Shown here piece by piece: positions 35,233 through 54,521 of a stretch of DNA of 64,000 nt (positions within the stretch are counted from its first letter, which is position 1; every line of letters begins with the position of its first letter). Both the position numbers and the translations under genes were made by a program. The DNA comes from Macrostomum hystrix (taxonomy: Eukaryota > Platyhelminthes > Macrostomidae): contig CATNEN010000033.1 in the NCBI GenBank assembly GCA_950097015.1, positions 3,642,001-3,706,000 of the forward strand. The letters run 5' to 3'. The notes below the pieces were generated by a model. It made no database searches, was not told the origin of the DNA, and saw nothing but the letters and a program-made list of their open reading frames with translations.

Positions 35233-38200
35233 ACTAGCAAGTTATGCCCCCCTTCGGGGAGCAGAAATACTTTTAATTCGTCTAGTATATACTTTTTAGC
35301 AGCTGAATTTACAGCTTTTTATAGCTACAATGAACCCCCAGTTGACAATGATCCCCCAGTTGACAATGATCCCCCAGTTGATGATGATCCCCTAGTTGAT
35401 GATGATCCCCCAGTTGACAATGATCCCCCAGTTGACAATGAACCCCCAGTTGACAATGATCCCCCAGTTGACAATGAACCCCCAGTTGACAATGAACCCC
35501 CAGTTGACAATGATCCCCCAGTTGACAATGATCCCACAGTTGACAATGATCCCCCAGTTGACAATGATCCCCCAGTTGACAATGATCCCCCAGTTGACAA
35601 AGATCCCCCAGTTGACAATGATCCCCTAGTTGACAATGATCCCCCAGTTGACAATGATCCCCCAGTTGACAATGATCCCCCAGTTCACAATGATCCCCCA
35701 GTTGATGATGACTCCCCATTGATGATGATCCCCAGTTAACAATGTTCCTCCAGTTGACAATGATCCCCCAGTTGACAATGATCCCCCAGTTGATGATGAT
35801 CCCCTAGTTGATGATGATCCCCCAGTTGATGATGATCATCCAGTTGACAATGATCCCCCAGTTGACAATGATCCCCCAGTTGACAATGATTCCCCAGTTG
35901 ACAATGATCCCGCCCGTTGACAATGATCCCACAGTTGACAATGAACCCCCAGTTGACAATGATCCGCCAGTTGATAATGATCCCCCAGTTGACAATGATC
36001 CCCCAGTTGACAATGATCCCCCAGTTGACAATGATCCCCCAGTTGACAATTATCCCCCAGTTTACCATGATCCCCCAGTTGACGATTATCCCCCAGTTGA
36101 CCATTTCCCCCTAGTTGACAATGATCCCCCAGTTGACAATGACCCCCCAGTTGACAATGATCACCCAGTTGACAATTATCCCCCAGTTTACCATGATCCC
36201 CCAGTTGACGATTATCCCCCAGTTTACCATGATCCCCATTTTGATGATGACTCCCCAGTTGACGTTGATTTTTCAAACGCTGGGTTAGCCAAGATTCAAA
36301 CTCTGGTTTAGCCATGATTCAAACGATAGTTTAGCTGGTTTAGCCATGATGTAAACGATGGTTTAGCCATGATTCAAACGATGGTTTAGCCATGATTCAA
36401 ACGATGGTTTAGCCATGATTCAAACGATGGTTTAGCCATGATTCAAGATCTGGTTTAGCCATGATTCAGACCCTGGTTTAGCCATGATTCAAACTCTGGT
36501 TTAGCCATGATTCAAACGATGGTTTAGCCATGATTCAAACGATGGTTTAGCCATGATTCAAACGCTGGTTTAGCCATGATTCAGACTTTGGTTTAGCCAT
36601 GATTCAAACGATGGTTTTGCCATGATTCAAACTCTGGTTTAGCCATGATTCAGACTCTGGTTTAGCCATGATTCAAACAATGGTTTAGCCATGATTTAAA
36701 CGATGGTTTAGCCATGATTCAAACTCTGGTTTAGCCATGATTCAAACTCTGGTTTAGCTATGATTCAGACTCTGGTTTAGCCATGATTCAGACTCTGGTT
36801 TAGCTATGATTCAAACTCTGGTTTAGCCATGATTGAGACTCTGGTTTAGCCATGATTGAGACTCTGGTTTAGCTATGATTCAGACTCTTGTTTAACCATG
36901 ATTAAAACTCAGTTTTAGCAATGATTCGAACTCTGGTTTAGCAATGATTCAGAATCTGGTTTAGCCATGATTCAGACTCTGGTTTAGCCATGATTCAAAC
37001 AATGGTTTAGCCATGATTTAAACGATGGTTTAGCCATGATTCAAACTCTGGTTCGCTATGATTCAAACGATGCTTTAGCCATGATTCAAACAATGGTTTA
37101 GCCATGATTTAAACAATGGTTTAGCCATGATTCAAACAATGGTTTAGCCATGATTCAAACAATGGTTTAGCCATGATTTAAACGATGGTTTAGCCATGAT
37201 TCAAACAATGGTTTAGCCATGATTCAAACGATGGTTTAGCCATGATTTAAACTCTGGTTTAGCCATGATTCAAACTCTGGTTTAGCCATGATTCAAACAA
37301 TGGTTTAGCCATGATTTAAACGATGGTTTAGCCATGATTCAAACTCTGGTTTAGCCATGATTCAAACTCTGGTTTAGCCATGATTCAAACGATGGTTTAG
37401 CCATGATTCACACTCTGGTTTAGCCATGATTCAAACTCTGGTTTAGCAATGATTCAAACTCTGGTTTAGCCATGATTGAGACTCTGGTTTAGCCATGATT
37501 CAGACTCTGGTTTAGCCATGATTCAAACTCTGGTTTAGTCATGATTCAGACTCTGGTTTAGCCATGATTCAGACTCTGGTTTAGCTATGATTCAGACTCT
37601 GGTTTAGCCATGATTCAGACTCTGGTTTAGCTATGATTCAAACTCTGGTTTAGCCATGATTGAGACTCTGGTTTAGCCATGATTGAGACTCTGGTTTAGC
37701 TATGATTCAGACTCTTGTTTAACCATGATTAAAACTCAGTTTTAGCAATGATTCGAACTCTGGTTTAGCAATGATTCAGAATCTGGTTTAGCCATGATTC
37801 AGACTCTGGTTTAGCCATGATTCAAACAATGGTTTAGCCATGATTTAAACGATGGTTTAGCCATGATTCAAACTCTGGTTCGCTATGATTCAAACGATGC
37901 TTTAGCCATGATTCAAACAATGGTTTAGCCATGATTTAAACAATGGTTTAGCCATGATTCAAACAATGGTTTAGCCATGATTCAAACAATGGTTTAGCCA
38001 TGATTTAAACGATGGTTTAGCCATGATTCAAACAATGGTTTAGCCATGATTCAAACGATGGTTTAGCCATGATTCAAACTCTGGTTTAGCCATGATTCAA
38101 ACTCTGGTTTAGCCATGATTCAAACAATGGTTTAGCCATGATTTAAACGATGGTTTAGCCATGATTCAAACTCTGGTTTAGCCATGATTCAAACTCTGGT

Positions 38201-39268
38201 TTAGCCATGATTCAAACGATGGTTTAGCCATGATTCACACTCTGGTTTAGCCATGATTCAAACTCTGGTTTAGCAATGATTCAAACTCTGGTTTAGCCAT
38301 GATTGAGACTCTGGTTTAGCCATGATTCAGACTCTGGTTTAGCTATGATTCAAACTCTGGTTTAGTCATGATTCAGACTCTGGTTTAGCCATGATTCAGA
38401 CTCTGGTTTAGCTATGATTCAGACTCTGGTTTAGCCATGATTCAGACTCTGGTTTAGCTATGATTCAAACTCTGGTTTAGCCATGATTGAGACTCTGGTT
38501 TAGCCATGATTGAGACTCTGGTTTAGCTATGATTCAGACTCTTGTTTAACCATGATTAAAACTCAGTTTTAGCAATGATTCGAACTCTGGTTTAGCAATG
38601 ATTCAGAATCTGGTTTAGCCATGATTCAGACTCTGGTTTAGCCATGATTCAAACTCTATTTTTGCATTATTCAAACTCAGATTTGCAATGATGTATGATA
38701 TTTTATTTACGAAATGAAAAAAATAAATTAAAATAATCTTCAATCACTACTGGCTAAAAATTAGTTTAAAATTTTCAGTGCAGAATCGAACCCTAGCCTA
38801 GACTTACTTATTCCTAGTGCCTACACATCGGCTATTCCGACTGTTGGTTAGTGGGTGCGGAATTCAGCCTTATAAAATGAATTCTCAAAGTTCTGGCTTT
38901 GTACAATGAAGTAAGAAAATAGAGTACACTCAGTTGTGTACATTTATTTCCAATTTGTCTCCAGAGTGCAGGCTTCAAATTCAATCAGCTAGGGGTTGTT
39001 GCGCAATTTGACGATGCAATTCTAATTCAGTGGCAGTGAGTTAAAATTCTCAATAGGCCAAGATGGTTTGACCTTTGACAAAATCATGTTTTTCGAATAT
39101 TTAATCCCCTTAGCAATGGAGTTAAGCTTAATAAAAATACGTGTAAAATTCTGCCCATATTTCGCATATTTTGGTGAAGAAATGGTGAAAATCGGTTGAG
39201 CCGTTCGGGAGAAAATCAATTACAACCAAGTAAGTAAACAAGTAAACAGTTCATTTTTAGTATATTAG
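35233..39268. mobile_element. Composite repeat module 2 (complete, about 4.0 kb)
   Basis: Same order as module 1: head 35233-35330, CCCAGTTGACAATGATC minisatellite about 35335-36275, 23-bp minisatellite about 36280-38690, tail about 38690-38765. A terminal unit of about 500 bp (38770-39268) follows, with GAATCGAACCCTAGCCTAG near its start and AAAATCGGTTGAGCCGTTCG near its end, finishing in TTTTTAGTATATTAG. The 23-bp array shows a higher-order period of 827 bp: the same rare string ACTCTTGTTTAACCATGATT occurs at 36884, 37711 and 38538. The terminal unit resembles the 3' ends of non-LTR or other non-autonomous invertebrate elements, by general impression only. Confidence 0.85.
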
Positions 39269-42200
39269 ACTAGCAAGTTTTGCCCCCCTTCGGGGAGCAG
39301 AAATACTTTTAATTCGTCTAGTATATACTTTTTAGCAGCTGAATTTACAGCTTTTTAAAGCTACAATGAACCCCCAGTTGACAATGATCCCCCAGTTAAT
39401 GATGATCCCCTAGTTGACGATGATCCCCCAGTTGACAATGATCCCCCAGTTGACAATGATCCCCCAGTTGACAATGAACCCCCAGTTGACAATGAACCCC
39501 CAGTTGACAATGATCCCCCAGTTGACAATGATCCCCCAGTTGAAAATGATCCCACAGTTGACAATGATCCCCCAGTTGACAAAGATCCCCCAGTTCACAA
39601 TGAACCCCCAGTTCACAATGTACCCCCAGTTGACAATGAACCCCCAGTTGACAATGAACCCCAGTTGACAATGATCCCCCAGTTGACAATGATCCCCCAG
39701 TTGACAATGATCCCACAGTTGACAATGATCCCCCAGTTGACAAAAATCCCCCAGTTCACAATGAACCCCCAGTTGACAATGATCCCCCAGTTGACAATGA
39801 TCCCCCAGTTGACAATGATCCCCCAGTTGACAATGATCCCCCAGTTGACAATGAACCCCCAGTTGACAACGATCCCCCAGTTGACAATGATCCCCCAGTT
39901 GACAATGATCCCACAGTTGACAAAGATCCCCCAGTTCACAATGATCCCCCAGTTGATGATGATCCCCCAGTTGATGATGATCCCCAGTTGATGATGATCA
40001 CCCAGTTGACAATGATCCCCAAGTTGACCATGATCCCCCATTTGATGATGATTCCCCAGTTGACAATTATCCCCCAGTTGACCAATACCCCCTAGTTGAC
40101 AATGATCCCTCAGTTCACAATGATCCCCCAGTTGACAATGATCCCCCAGTTGACAATTATCCCCCCAGTTTACCAAGATCCTCCAGTTGATGATTATCCC
40201 CCAGTTTACCTTGATCCCCATTTTGAGGATGACTCCACAGTTGACGTTGTTTTTCAAACACTGGGTTAGCCAAGATTCAAACTCAGGTTTCGCCATGTTT
40301 TAAACCCTGCTGGGCTATGATTCAAACTCTCGTTTTACCATGATTCAGACTCTGGTTGACTATGATTCAAACCGTGGTTTGGCCATGATTCAAACTCTGG
40401 TTTAGCCATGATTCAAACGCTGTTTTTGCAATGATTCAAACTCTGGTTTAGCCATGATTCAGACTCTAGTTTAGCCATGATTCAGACTCTAGTTTAGCCA
40501 TGATTCAAACTCTGGTTTAGCCATGATTCAAACTCTGGTTAGCTATGATTCAAACTCTGGATTCACCTTGATTTAAATTTAGCCATGATTCAGACTCTGG
40601 TTTAGCCATGATTCAAACGTTGGTTTAGCCATGATTCAAACCTTGGTTTAGCCATGATTCAAACTCTGGTTTAGCCATGATTTTAACTTTAGTTTAGCCA
40701 TGATTCAGACGCTGTGATGATTCAAAGTCTGCTTTAGCCATGATTCAAACTCTGTTTTAGCCATGATTTAAACTCTGGTGTAGCCATGATTCAGACGCTG
40801 GTTTAGCCATGATTTAAACTCTGGTGTAGCCATGATTCAGACGCTGGTTTAGCCATGATTCAAACTCTGGTTAGCTATGATTCAAACTCTGGTTTCGCCT
40901 TGATTCAAACTCTGGTTTTGCCATGATTCAAACTCTGGTTTAGCCATGATTCAAACTCTGGTTTAGCCATGATTCAAACTCTGGTTAGCTATGATTTAAA
41001 CTCTGGATTCGCCTTGATTTAAATTTAGCCATGATTCAGACTCTGGGTTAGCCATGATTCAAACGTTGGTTTAGCCATGATTCAAACCTTGGTTTAGCAA
41101 TGATTTTGAATCATCCTTCAAACTCTGGGTTAGCCATGATTCAAACGCTGGTTTAGCCATGATTCCAACTCTGGTTTAGCCATGATTTAAGCTCTGGTTT
41201 AGCCATGATTCAAGCTCTGGTTTAGCCATGATTCTAACGCTGGTTTAGCCATGATTCTAACGCTGGTTTAGCCATGATTCAAACTCTGGTTTAGCCATGA
41301 TTTAAGCTCTGGTTTAGCCATGATTCAAGCTCTGGTTTAGCCATGATTCAAACTCTGGTTTAGCCATGATTCAAACTCTGGTTTAGCCATGATTCTAACG
41401 CTGGTTTAGCCATGATTGAAACTCTGGTTAGCCATGATTCAAACTCTGGTTTAGCCATGATTCAGACTCCGGTTGACTATGATTTAGACTCCGGTTGACT
41501 ATGATTCAAACTCTGGTTTAGCCATGATTCAAGCTCTGGTTTAGCCATGATTCAAACTCTGGTTTAGCCATGATTTAAACTCTGGTTTAGCCATGATTCA
41601 TACTCTGGTTTAGCCATGATTTAAGCTCTGGTTTAGCCATGATTCAAGCTCTGGTTTAGCCATGATTCAAGCTCTGGTTTAGCCATGATTCAAACTCTAG
41701 TTTAGCCATGATTCAAACTCTGGTTTAGCCATGATTCAAACTCTGGTTTAGCCATGATTCAAACTCTGGTTTAGCCATGATTCTAACGCTGGTTTAGCCA
41801 TGATTCTAACGCTGGTTTAGCCATGATTCAAACTCTGGTTTAGCCATGATTCAAGCTCTGGTTTAGCCATGATTCAAGCTCTGGTTTAGCCATGATTCAA
41901 ACTCTGGTTTAGCCATGATTCAAACTCTGGTTAGCTATGATTCAAACTCTGGTTTAGCCATGATTCAGACTCTGGTTTAACCATGATTCAAACTCTGGTT
42001 TGCCATGATTCAAGCTCTGGTTTAGCCATGATTCAAACTCTAGTTTAGCCATGATTTAAACTCTGGTTTAGCCATGATTCAAACGCTGGTTTTGCCATGA
42101 TTCAAACTCTGGTTTTGCCATGATTCAAACTCTGGTTTAGCCATGATTCAAACTCTGGTTTAGCCATGATCCAAACTCTGGTTTAGCCATGATTCAGACT

Positions 42201-43265
42201 GTGGTTTAGCCATGATTCAAACTCTGGTTTAGCCATGATTCAAACTCTGGTTTAGCCATGATTCAAACTCTGGTTTAGCCATGATTCAAACTCTGGTTTA
42301 GCCACGATTCAAACTCTGGTTTAGCCATGATTCAAACTCTTGTTTAGCCATGATTCAAACTCTGGTTTAGCCATGATTCAAACTCCGGTTTAGCCATGAT
42401 TCAAGCTCTGGTTTAGCTTGAACTCTGGCTGGCTATGATTCAAGCCATAGTTTAGCCATGATTCAAACGCTGGTTTAGCCATGATTCAAACTCTTGTTTA
42501 GCCATGATTCAAACTCTGGTTTAGCCATGATTCAAACGCTGGTTTAGCCATGATTCAAACGCTGGGTTAGCCATGATTCAAACTCTGGTTTAGCCATGAT
42601 TCAAACTCTGGTTTAGCCATGATTCAAACTCTGCTTTTGCCATGATTTAAACTCTGGTTTGCTTTGAAAGATGATATTTTATTTACGAAATGAAAAAAAT
42701 AAATTTAAATAATCTTCAGTCACTACTGGCTGAAAATTAGTCTAAATTATTTGACGCAGTGCAGAATCGAACCCTAGCCTAGCCTAAACTATTCCTAGTG
42801 CCTACACATCGGCTATTCCGACTGTTGGTTAGTGGGTGCAAAAATCAGCCTTATAAAATGAATTCTTAAAGTTCTGGCTTTGTACAATGAAGTAAGAAAA
42901 TAGAGTACACTCAGTCTTGCGGTTTGTTGTGTACATTTATTTCCAATTTGTCTCCAGAGTGCAGGCTTTTAACTCAGTCAGCTAGTGGGTGTTGTGCAAG
43001 TTGATGATGCAATTCTAACTCAGTGGCAGTCAGTGAATGAAATTCTCAATAGGCCAAGATAGTTTGACCTTTGAAATGGTCAAAAAACATGTTTTTCGAA
43101 TATTTAATCCCCTTAGCAATAAAGTTAAGCTTAATAAAAATACGTGTATAATTGTCCCCATATTTAGCATCTTTTGGTGAAGAAATGGTGAAAATCGGTT
43201 GAGCCGTTCGGGAGAAAATCAATTACAAGCAACCAACCAAGCATTTCATTTTTAGTATATTAGAA
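39269..43265. mobile_element. Composite repeat module 3 (complete, about 4.0 kb)
   Basis: Head 39269-39365, first minisatellite about 39367-40255, second minisatellite about 40262-42660, tail about 42663-42745 and terminal unit about 42750-43265. The boundary strings match module 2 (CCCCATTTTGA(T/G)GATGACTCC closing minisatellite 1; ATTTTATTTACGAAATGAAA opening the tail). The first minisatellite gives open frames rich in Pro-Val-Asp-Asn or Ser-Thr-Gly-Gly, which are artefacts of its 15-18 bp period. Confidence 0.85.
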
Positions 43266-43267
43266 GA

Positions 43268-43790
43268 TTTGACGCAGTGCAAAATCGAACCCAAGCCTAG
43301 CCTAACCTATTCCTAGTGCCTACACATCGGCTATTCCGACTGTTGATTGGTGGGTGCAAAAATCTGCCTTATAAAATTAATTCTCAAAGTTCTGGCTTTG
43401 TACAATGAAGTAAGAAAATAGAGTACACTCAGTCTCGCGGTTTGTTGTGTACATTTATTTCCAATTTGTCTCCAGAGTGCAGGCTTTTAACTCAGTCAGC
43501 TAGTGGGTGTAGCGCAAGTTGATGATGCAATTCTAACTCAGTGGCAGTCAGTGAATGAAATTCTCAATAGGCCAAGATAGTTTGACCTTTGAAATGGTCA
43601 GAAAACATGTTTTTCGAATATTTAATACCCTTAGCAATAAAGTTAAGCTTAATAAAAATACGTGTATAATTGTCCCCATATTTGGCATGTTTTGGTGAAG
43701 AAATAGTGAAAATCGGTTGAGCTGTTCGGGAGAAAATCAATTACAACCAACCAAGCAAGCATTTCATTTTTAGTATATTAGAAGAAGAAT
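43268..43790. repeat. Lone extra copy of the composite-repeat terminal unit
   Basis: About 520 bp nearly identical to 42750-43265, offset by 518 bp (GACGCAGTGC at 42753 and 43271), without head or minisatellites. On the minus strand each unit contains GGGTTCGATTYTGC, a box B-like motif, about 75 bases into the unit. Confidence 0.9.
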
Positions 43791-43960
43791 TTTATTAAAA
43801 AACAGTGCTGTTAATCTCAAATCCATTACTTTTTTTTATATTTCTCAAATGTGCAATCATTGATTTCTTCTTTTGATTTCATTGCATAATTTTTATATGG
43901 TCTTTTTATTATACTAAGTAGTAAGATTTAAGATAAGATAGCAAAGACTTAGTACTACTA

Positions 43961-45046
43961 AGGGTGATTTTCAACTTTCCCACTCTAAATTATTTTACGA
44001 TGAATTCGAGTATGGGGGAGTTAAGTAAGAAAACATAAAAATAAGGGAAGTCACACAGCAAGGTATTAGTGGGCGATCCAGTACAAGATGTTGCCGAACT
44101 GCTTAGTGGAGAACTGGTGGTGCCACACGAATTCCTGCAGGTATGTGTCGAACAGCTGATCAGACATACCATGCATGGCACAGAATTTGGCCTTGCAATT
44201 ACCCCACATTCCCTCGACCTGGTTGGTATGAATGGATGGGTCATTTGGGTCGCAGAAATGTAGCATGTGGTTCACGGTGGCATGGTTGCCAGGCTATGCA
44301 TGATAGCCAGCCCACTGATCTGTGATGACTCTCATTCCAGGTAGGACATGTTGGGCAATCAGCAGTAGGAGAGTATCGGCTCGGCAGTCAGTGACTGGGA
44401 TGAGGACACAGCAACTGGTACCACGCTCAACCATGCCAAGGACCCAGTGGCCCTTGTGATACGCACCACGGTGGTACTTGCAGTGCATGAATTTGGACTC
44501 ATCGAATACAACATCGATGCCAGGTCCACTGAGCTGCGTTGGGTAGTCAATGAGGTACTGGGCGCATATGTTGCTTACAAAGTTAAACCAATCGACAAGG
44601 TTGTCCCTGGTGACACGGGTCTCATGTGCTGTATCTGTCAGGCATATATTGGCAGCCCAGAAATAGATTATGTCGATCAGCTGCATAAGGCTCAGGTGGC
44701 TACCCTCGAAGAATGAGCCCAGCCTAATCAACCGGTGCCTCTTGCAGTTTTTGCAGGACCAGCAGACACCATCAGCATAGTCCCGCCCAGCTCGACATTG
44801 GTAACCACACTGCTGGCCTGGGCATGCCATGGAATTGCGCAGCAGGCCTTGGTTGCAAGCCATTCAATTCCTGTCTCACCAGTCAGCCTGTCAGCTCCCA
44901 TTGGTTTACGTCCAGGTCGCATAGCTCAATTGTGGGCCTCAGAAGGTCAGGGTTGACAATAAACTGTGTTGCCTGTGGTTGGCCAGCCATGATCAGCTGA
45001 AAAAACACATAAAATAATTTAGAGCAGGAAAGTCGAAAATCGCCCT
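43961..45046 (-). mobile_element. Merlin/ISXO2-type DNA transposon with inverted termini
   Basis: The left terminus AGGGTGATTTTCAACTTTCC (43961 on, to about 43999) matches the reverse complement of the right terminus AGGGCGATTTTCGACTTTCC (45046 down to about 45008). The match runs through CTCTAAATTATTTTA: about 39 bp with roughly six differences. The 1.09-kb element encloses a transposase relic on the minus strand. Flanks share only ACTA directly at the ends, so a clean 8-9 bp target duplication is not visible. Merlin elements are known from flatworms and other animals and use an ISXO2/IS1016-like transposase. Confidence 0.82.
44066..44990 (-). pseudogene. ISXO2-like (Merlin) transposase, inactivated
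   Basis: A DDE-type transposase relic inside inverted termini. The N-terminal piece starts at ATG 44990 and changes frame twice: near 44895 (in-frame TGA after WELTG) and near 44860, between IEWLATK and GLLRNSMACPGQQCG. The zinc-ribbon-like region (CPGQQC, CWSCKNCK) leads to the RHRLIRLGSFFEGS segment. The catalytic region keeps VVFDESKFMHCKYHRG (first Asp), VITDQWAGYHA (second Asp), then an in-frame TAG at 44296-44294. The same frame continues as HATVNHMLHFCDPNDPSIHT and NQVEGMWGNCKAKF, ending at TAA 44066. Family members normally run uninterrupted for about 300 residues. Two frame changes and one stop mean this copy is very probably dead, unless the breaks are assembly errors. Confidence 0.85.
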
Positions 45047-47240
45047 ACTAAGTATTAAGTATAGTGTGCTGATTATTTAGTTATTATAATAGTAAAGCAC
45101 ACAGATTATTAGATTTTTTAAATATTATTATTACTAAGTAATTTGAACAAAAACTTTTAAAACTTTTTAATTTGTAATTGTGTAAATAAATATAAAAAAC
45201 TGCTTTTAAATGATTTCTGCTGTAATGTATTTTCATTTGCTAAAATCAACATTTTTGTTGGCCACAATTTTGTTTTGCAAACAAAAATGGTACAAATAGG
45301 GCCTATTGAATGCACTAAGGTAAGCATTAAGCACATTTGCTAAAAGTGCTATAAAAGTTGCAAATGTACTTTATTAGCCTACTGAATTAATAAAAACACT
45401 CTTAAAATAAAACTCTTTTATTTTTCAACTTTTAAATCATTTTTTCTACTACTTTCTGTTAGGAAAAATAATAAAAATATATATGTCATGCTTTATGGTA
45501 TTTTGCTTTTGGGTTTTATTGTCATACAAATACTTGTTTTGTGACATAATGAATGAGAATAGAACTAGAAAATAAAAAGCTCTAGCCTGCCAGTAGTGTC
45601 TATGCTAAATATTTCTTTATATTGTACCATAATCATAGTATGCCAACAATATCTGGGCTAGAGCCCTATAGTTAAGGAACTGTTGATTATTATGTTAGAG
45701 TTCTGAAGATATGAAACAGTTATAAATGCTCAACATACAAGCGCAACCTCCCAAATCTTAGCTGGCGGTGCAACTTAGTTTTTGCTCTCATTTGCAACTT
45801 AGTTCGTTTCATTGCTCTATTTACGACTTAGTTTGCTCTCATTTGCTCTCTTTTTCTCTCCCCTTTTTCCTTTTCTTCACGCCTTCCTTTTTTGTCCCTT
45901 GGTCCCCCCTCTGATTTTTTTGTGCTTGGTTGATTGGTTTTTGCGACTTACCTTGCTTGGCCCTTGTTTCACCCGGCCAGTTCGGCCGGGTGTTGCGCAT
46001 GTATGATGCTTAAGTTAAAGTAGGCATATATATATATATATATTACAAAAACAGTTTTTATGTAAACCAATAGTTGATTGTAGTATATTGAAAAAATGTG
46101 AGTTGATATTAGTCAATTTTTACTTTAATCTTTAACTTAACAGGCAAGGTCTGTCTATCAGTATCCATGGACAAAAACTGACAATATAGGCAAAGGCAAA
46201 ATGTACTGAAAGCAATTATTTTCTGAGATACTGGGCAAATAACACAATTTGCCATAACAGTGAATAAAAAGTTGCTTAATAATTATTTTTTAATTAGGCA
46301 TGGTGCAGTATGGGGCACATAAAACATTTTATGCTGATTCTAATAGATTTTAATATCATTCTGAACCAATCTGAGTAGTTATTATTACAATTAAAATACT
46401 TTACAATTTAGAAACTTTGTAAGAAAAAAAAGAAAAAAAGAGTGCAAAAGTAGAAATATAGTAAAGCTATTAGGTATTAAATAAATAGATTATTTTTTAT
46501 AGCCCATTTATTTACATGTTTTGTTGTTAAAAGTTATGTATTTCTATAATTTTTTTTAAACAACAATGGTTGAGCACAATTGAAAGAAGGCTTGCAATTG
46601 AAAGAATCTCTAAGTCTGCCCTCCATTTGATTCTCAATGAACAGCCCACTTAAAATACATTTTAAATGTATGTATGTATTAATGTATGGTTGGTCTGGGT
46701 GAGGTGTAAGTAGGAGAGGGAAGATGTGACAAATTTGGTGCAAGATAGACTATATTTAACATATTGCCAATATGCCAACAGAGGGTTTGCAGAGAAATAA
46801 CAAATGGTTGTCATCTTAATCCATTAGATCTGCATATTGGAGTTGACATTTTGCTTAATCTAGCATGCTAGAGACTTAGCATTAGCATAAATCTAGCTGA
46901 TACAAAATTATAGTTGTACTGTGAGATAAGTTAACTTTTACAGTGCTTAACTCAATTGTATTAAGTTATTTTGTATTTAAATTGAAACATACAACTAGAA
47001 TAATCAATTGGGGTTTATTACTACAATGCCATGTAAAAGACACTTAAATAGACAAGACAGTACACCATTTAATTTATAATTCAGATCTTTGAGAATTGAA
47101 AGTACATATTAATTATACTCGTAAGTACTTTATAAGTAAGAATGAAAAATTGGTTCCAATCTGCATGTCAACATATTTGGTGATTGTGCATGCATGCACA
47201 ATGTTCCAGTATGTTCTAATGATTTCATCTGACTCTTCAG
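45047..47240. other. AT-rich intergenic region, (TA)n and a hairpin
   Basis: About 2.2 kb of unique AT-rich sequence with a short (TA)n run near 46027-46042 and a perfect inverted repeat CACCCGGCC-AGTTC-GGCCGGGTG near 45970-45992. Upstream exon(s) and the promoter of the MAGI-like gene should lie here or further left. I could not identify them. Confidence 0.4.
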
Positions 47241-53821
<6,581 letters not shown>

Positions 53822-54520
53822 AGCCTGGAGTCCCAAAGATTGTGTTCGGATGTTGTATAGCGCCAGGATTTTGTAAGATGCTGTTAAGAAAATAATGGTT
53901 GCAATATGGCGGCTGTGCCTTTTTTTTTAGCTGAGAACTAAAATGTACTTTTTAATTGATCAGTTTTGTACAGTTGCACTGTCTCTCATCTCTCATTTGT
54001 GCCCGGTATGTTCAAACTGCTGCAGAATTAAAAAAAAATTCACAAAAATTCTGTACAGTGCATGCTCATTTGCATGTCATTGTTCCGTGTGTTTTGTTAA
54101 TATGCCCTTGTTTAAGCACAACTCCACAACCGGTTCTACGCAGACAATGCCCCTCTATTATTCATATTGTAGTTTTTATATTCTATTTTTTCATATTCCC
54201 GATTATTAGTTTTTCCTCGGATCCATTTTCCCGGCATTTAAAAGTTTGCTTTGGCATCTGTTGCAAAATGGTTGACTCCAATTTGAATGCAGCGTCAATT
54301 CAAAGTTTTCTCTGTTCGCACATTTTTAGTTTTCGAATGTGTTAGAGGCGCTGATTTTGTTGTACAGAACTGGGTATATGTTTATAGCTGTTAGTCATTT
54401 TTAATTTCTTTTACACTTCTACTTCTTTTATTTTAACTAAACTTTTCATCTCTTTTCCTGTTATTGTTTTATTGCATGCTCTTTCCTGAATTATTCTGCA
54501 CTTTTCATTGATAAAAAATC
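53822..54520. other. MAGI 3' UTR and spacer
   Basis: AT-rich sequence after the MAGI stop. An ATTAAA at about 54027-54032 is a weak candidate poly(A) signal. No other gene recognised. Confidence 0.4.
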
Positions 54521-54521
54521 T

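Noticed and set aside
32056-40296. Pro-Val-Asp-Asn and Ser-Thr-Gly-Gly repeat proteins
   Set aside because: Frame-independent products of the first composite-element minisatellite; the same array reads open on both strands.
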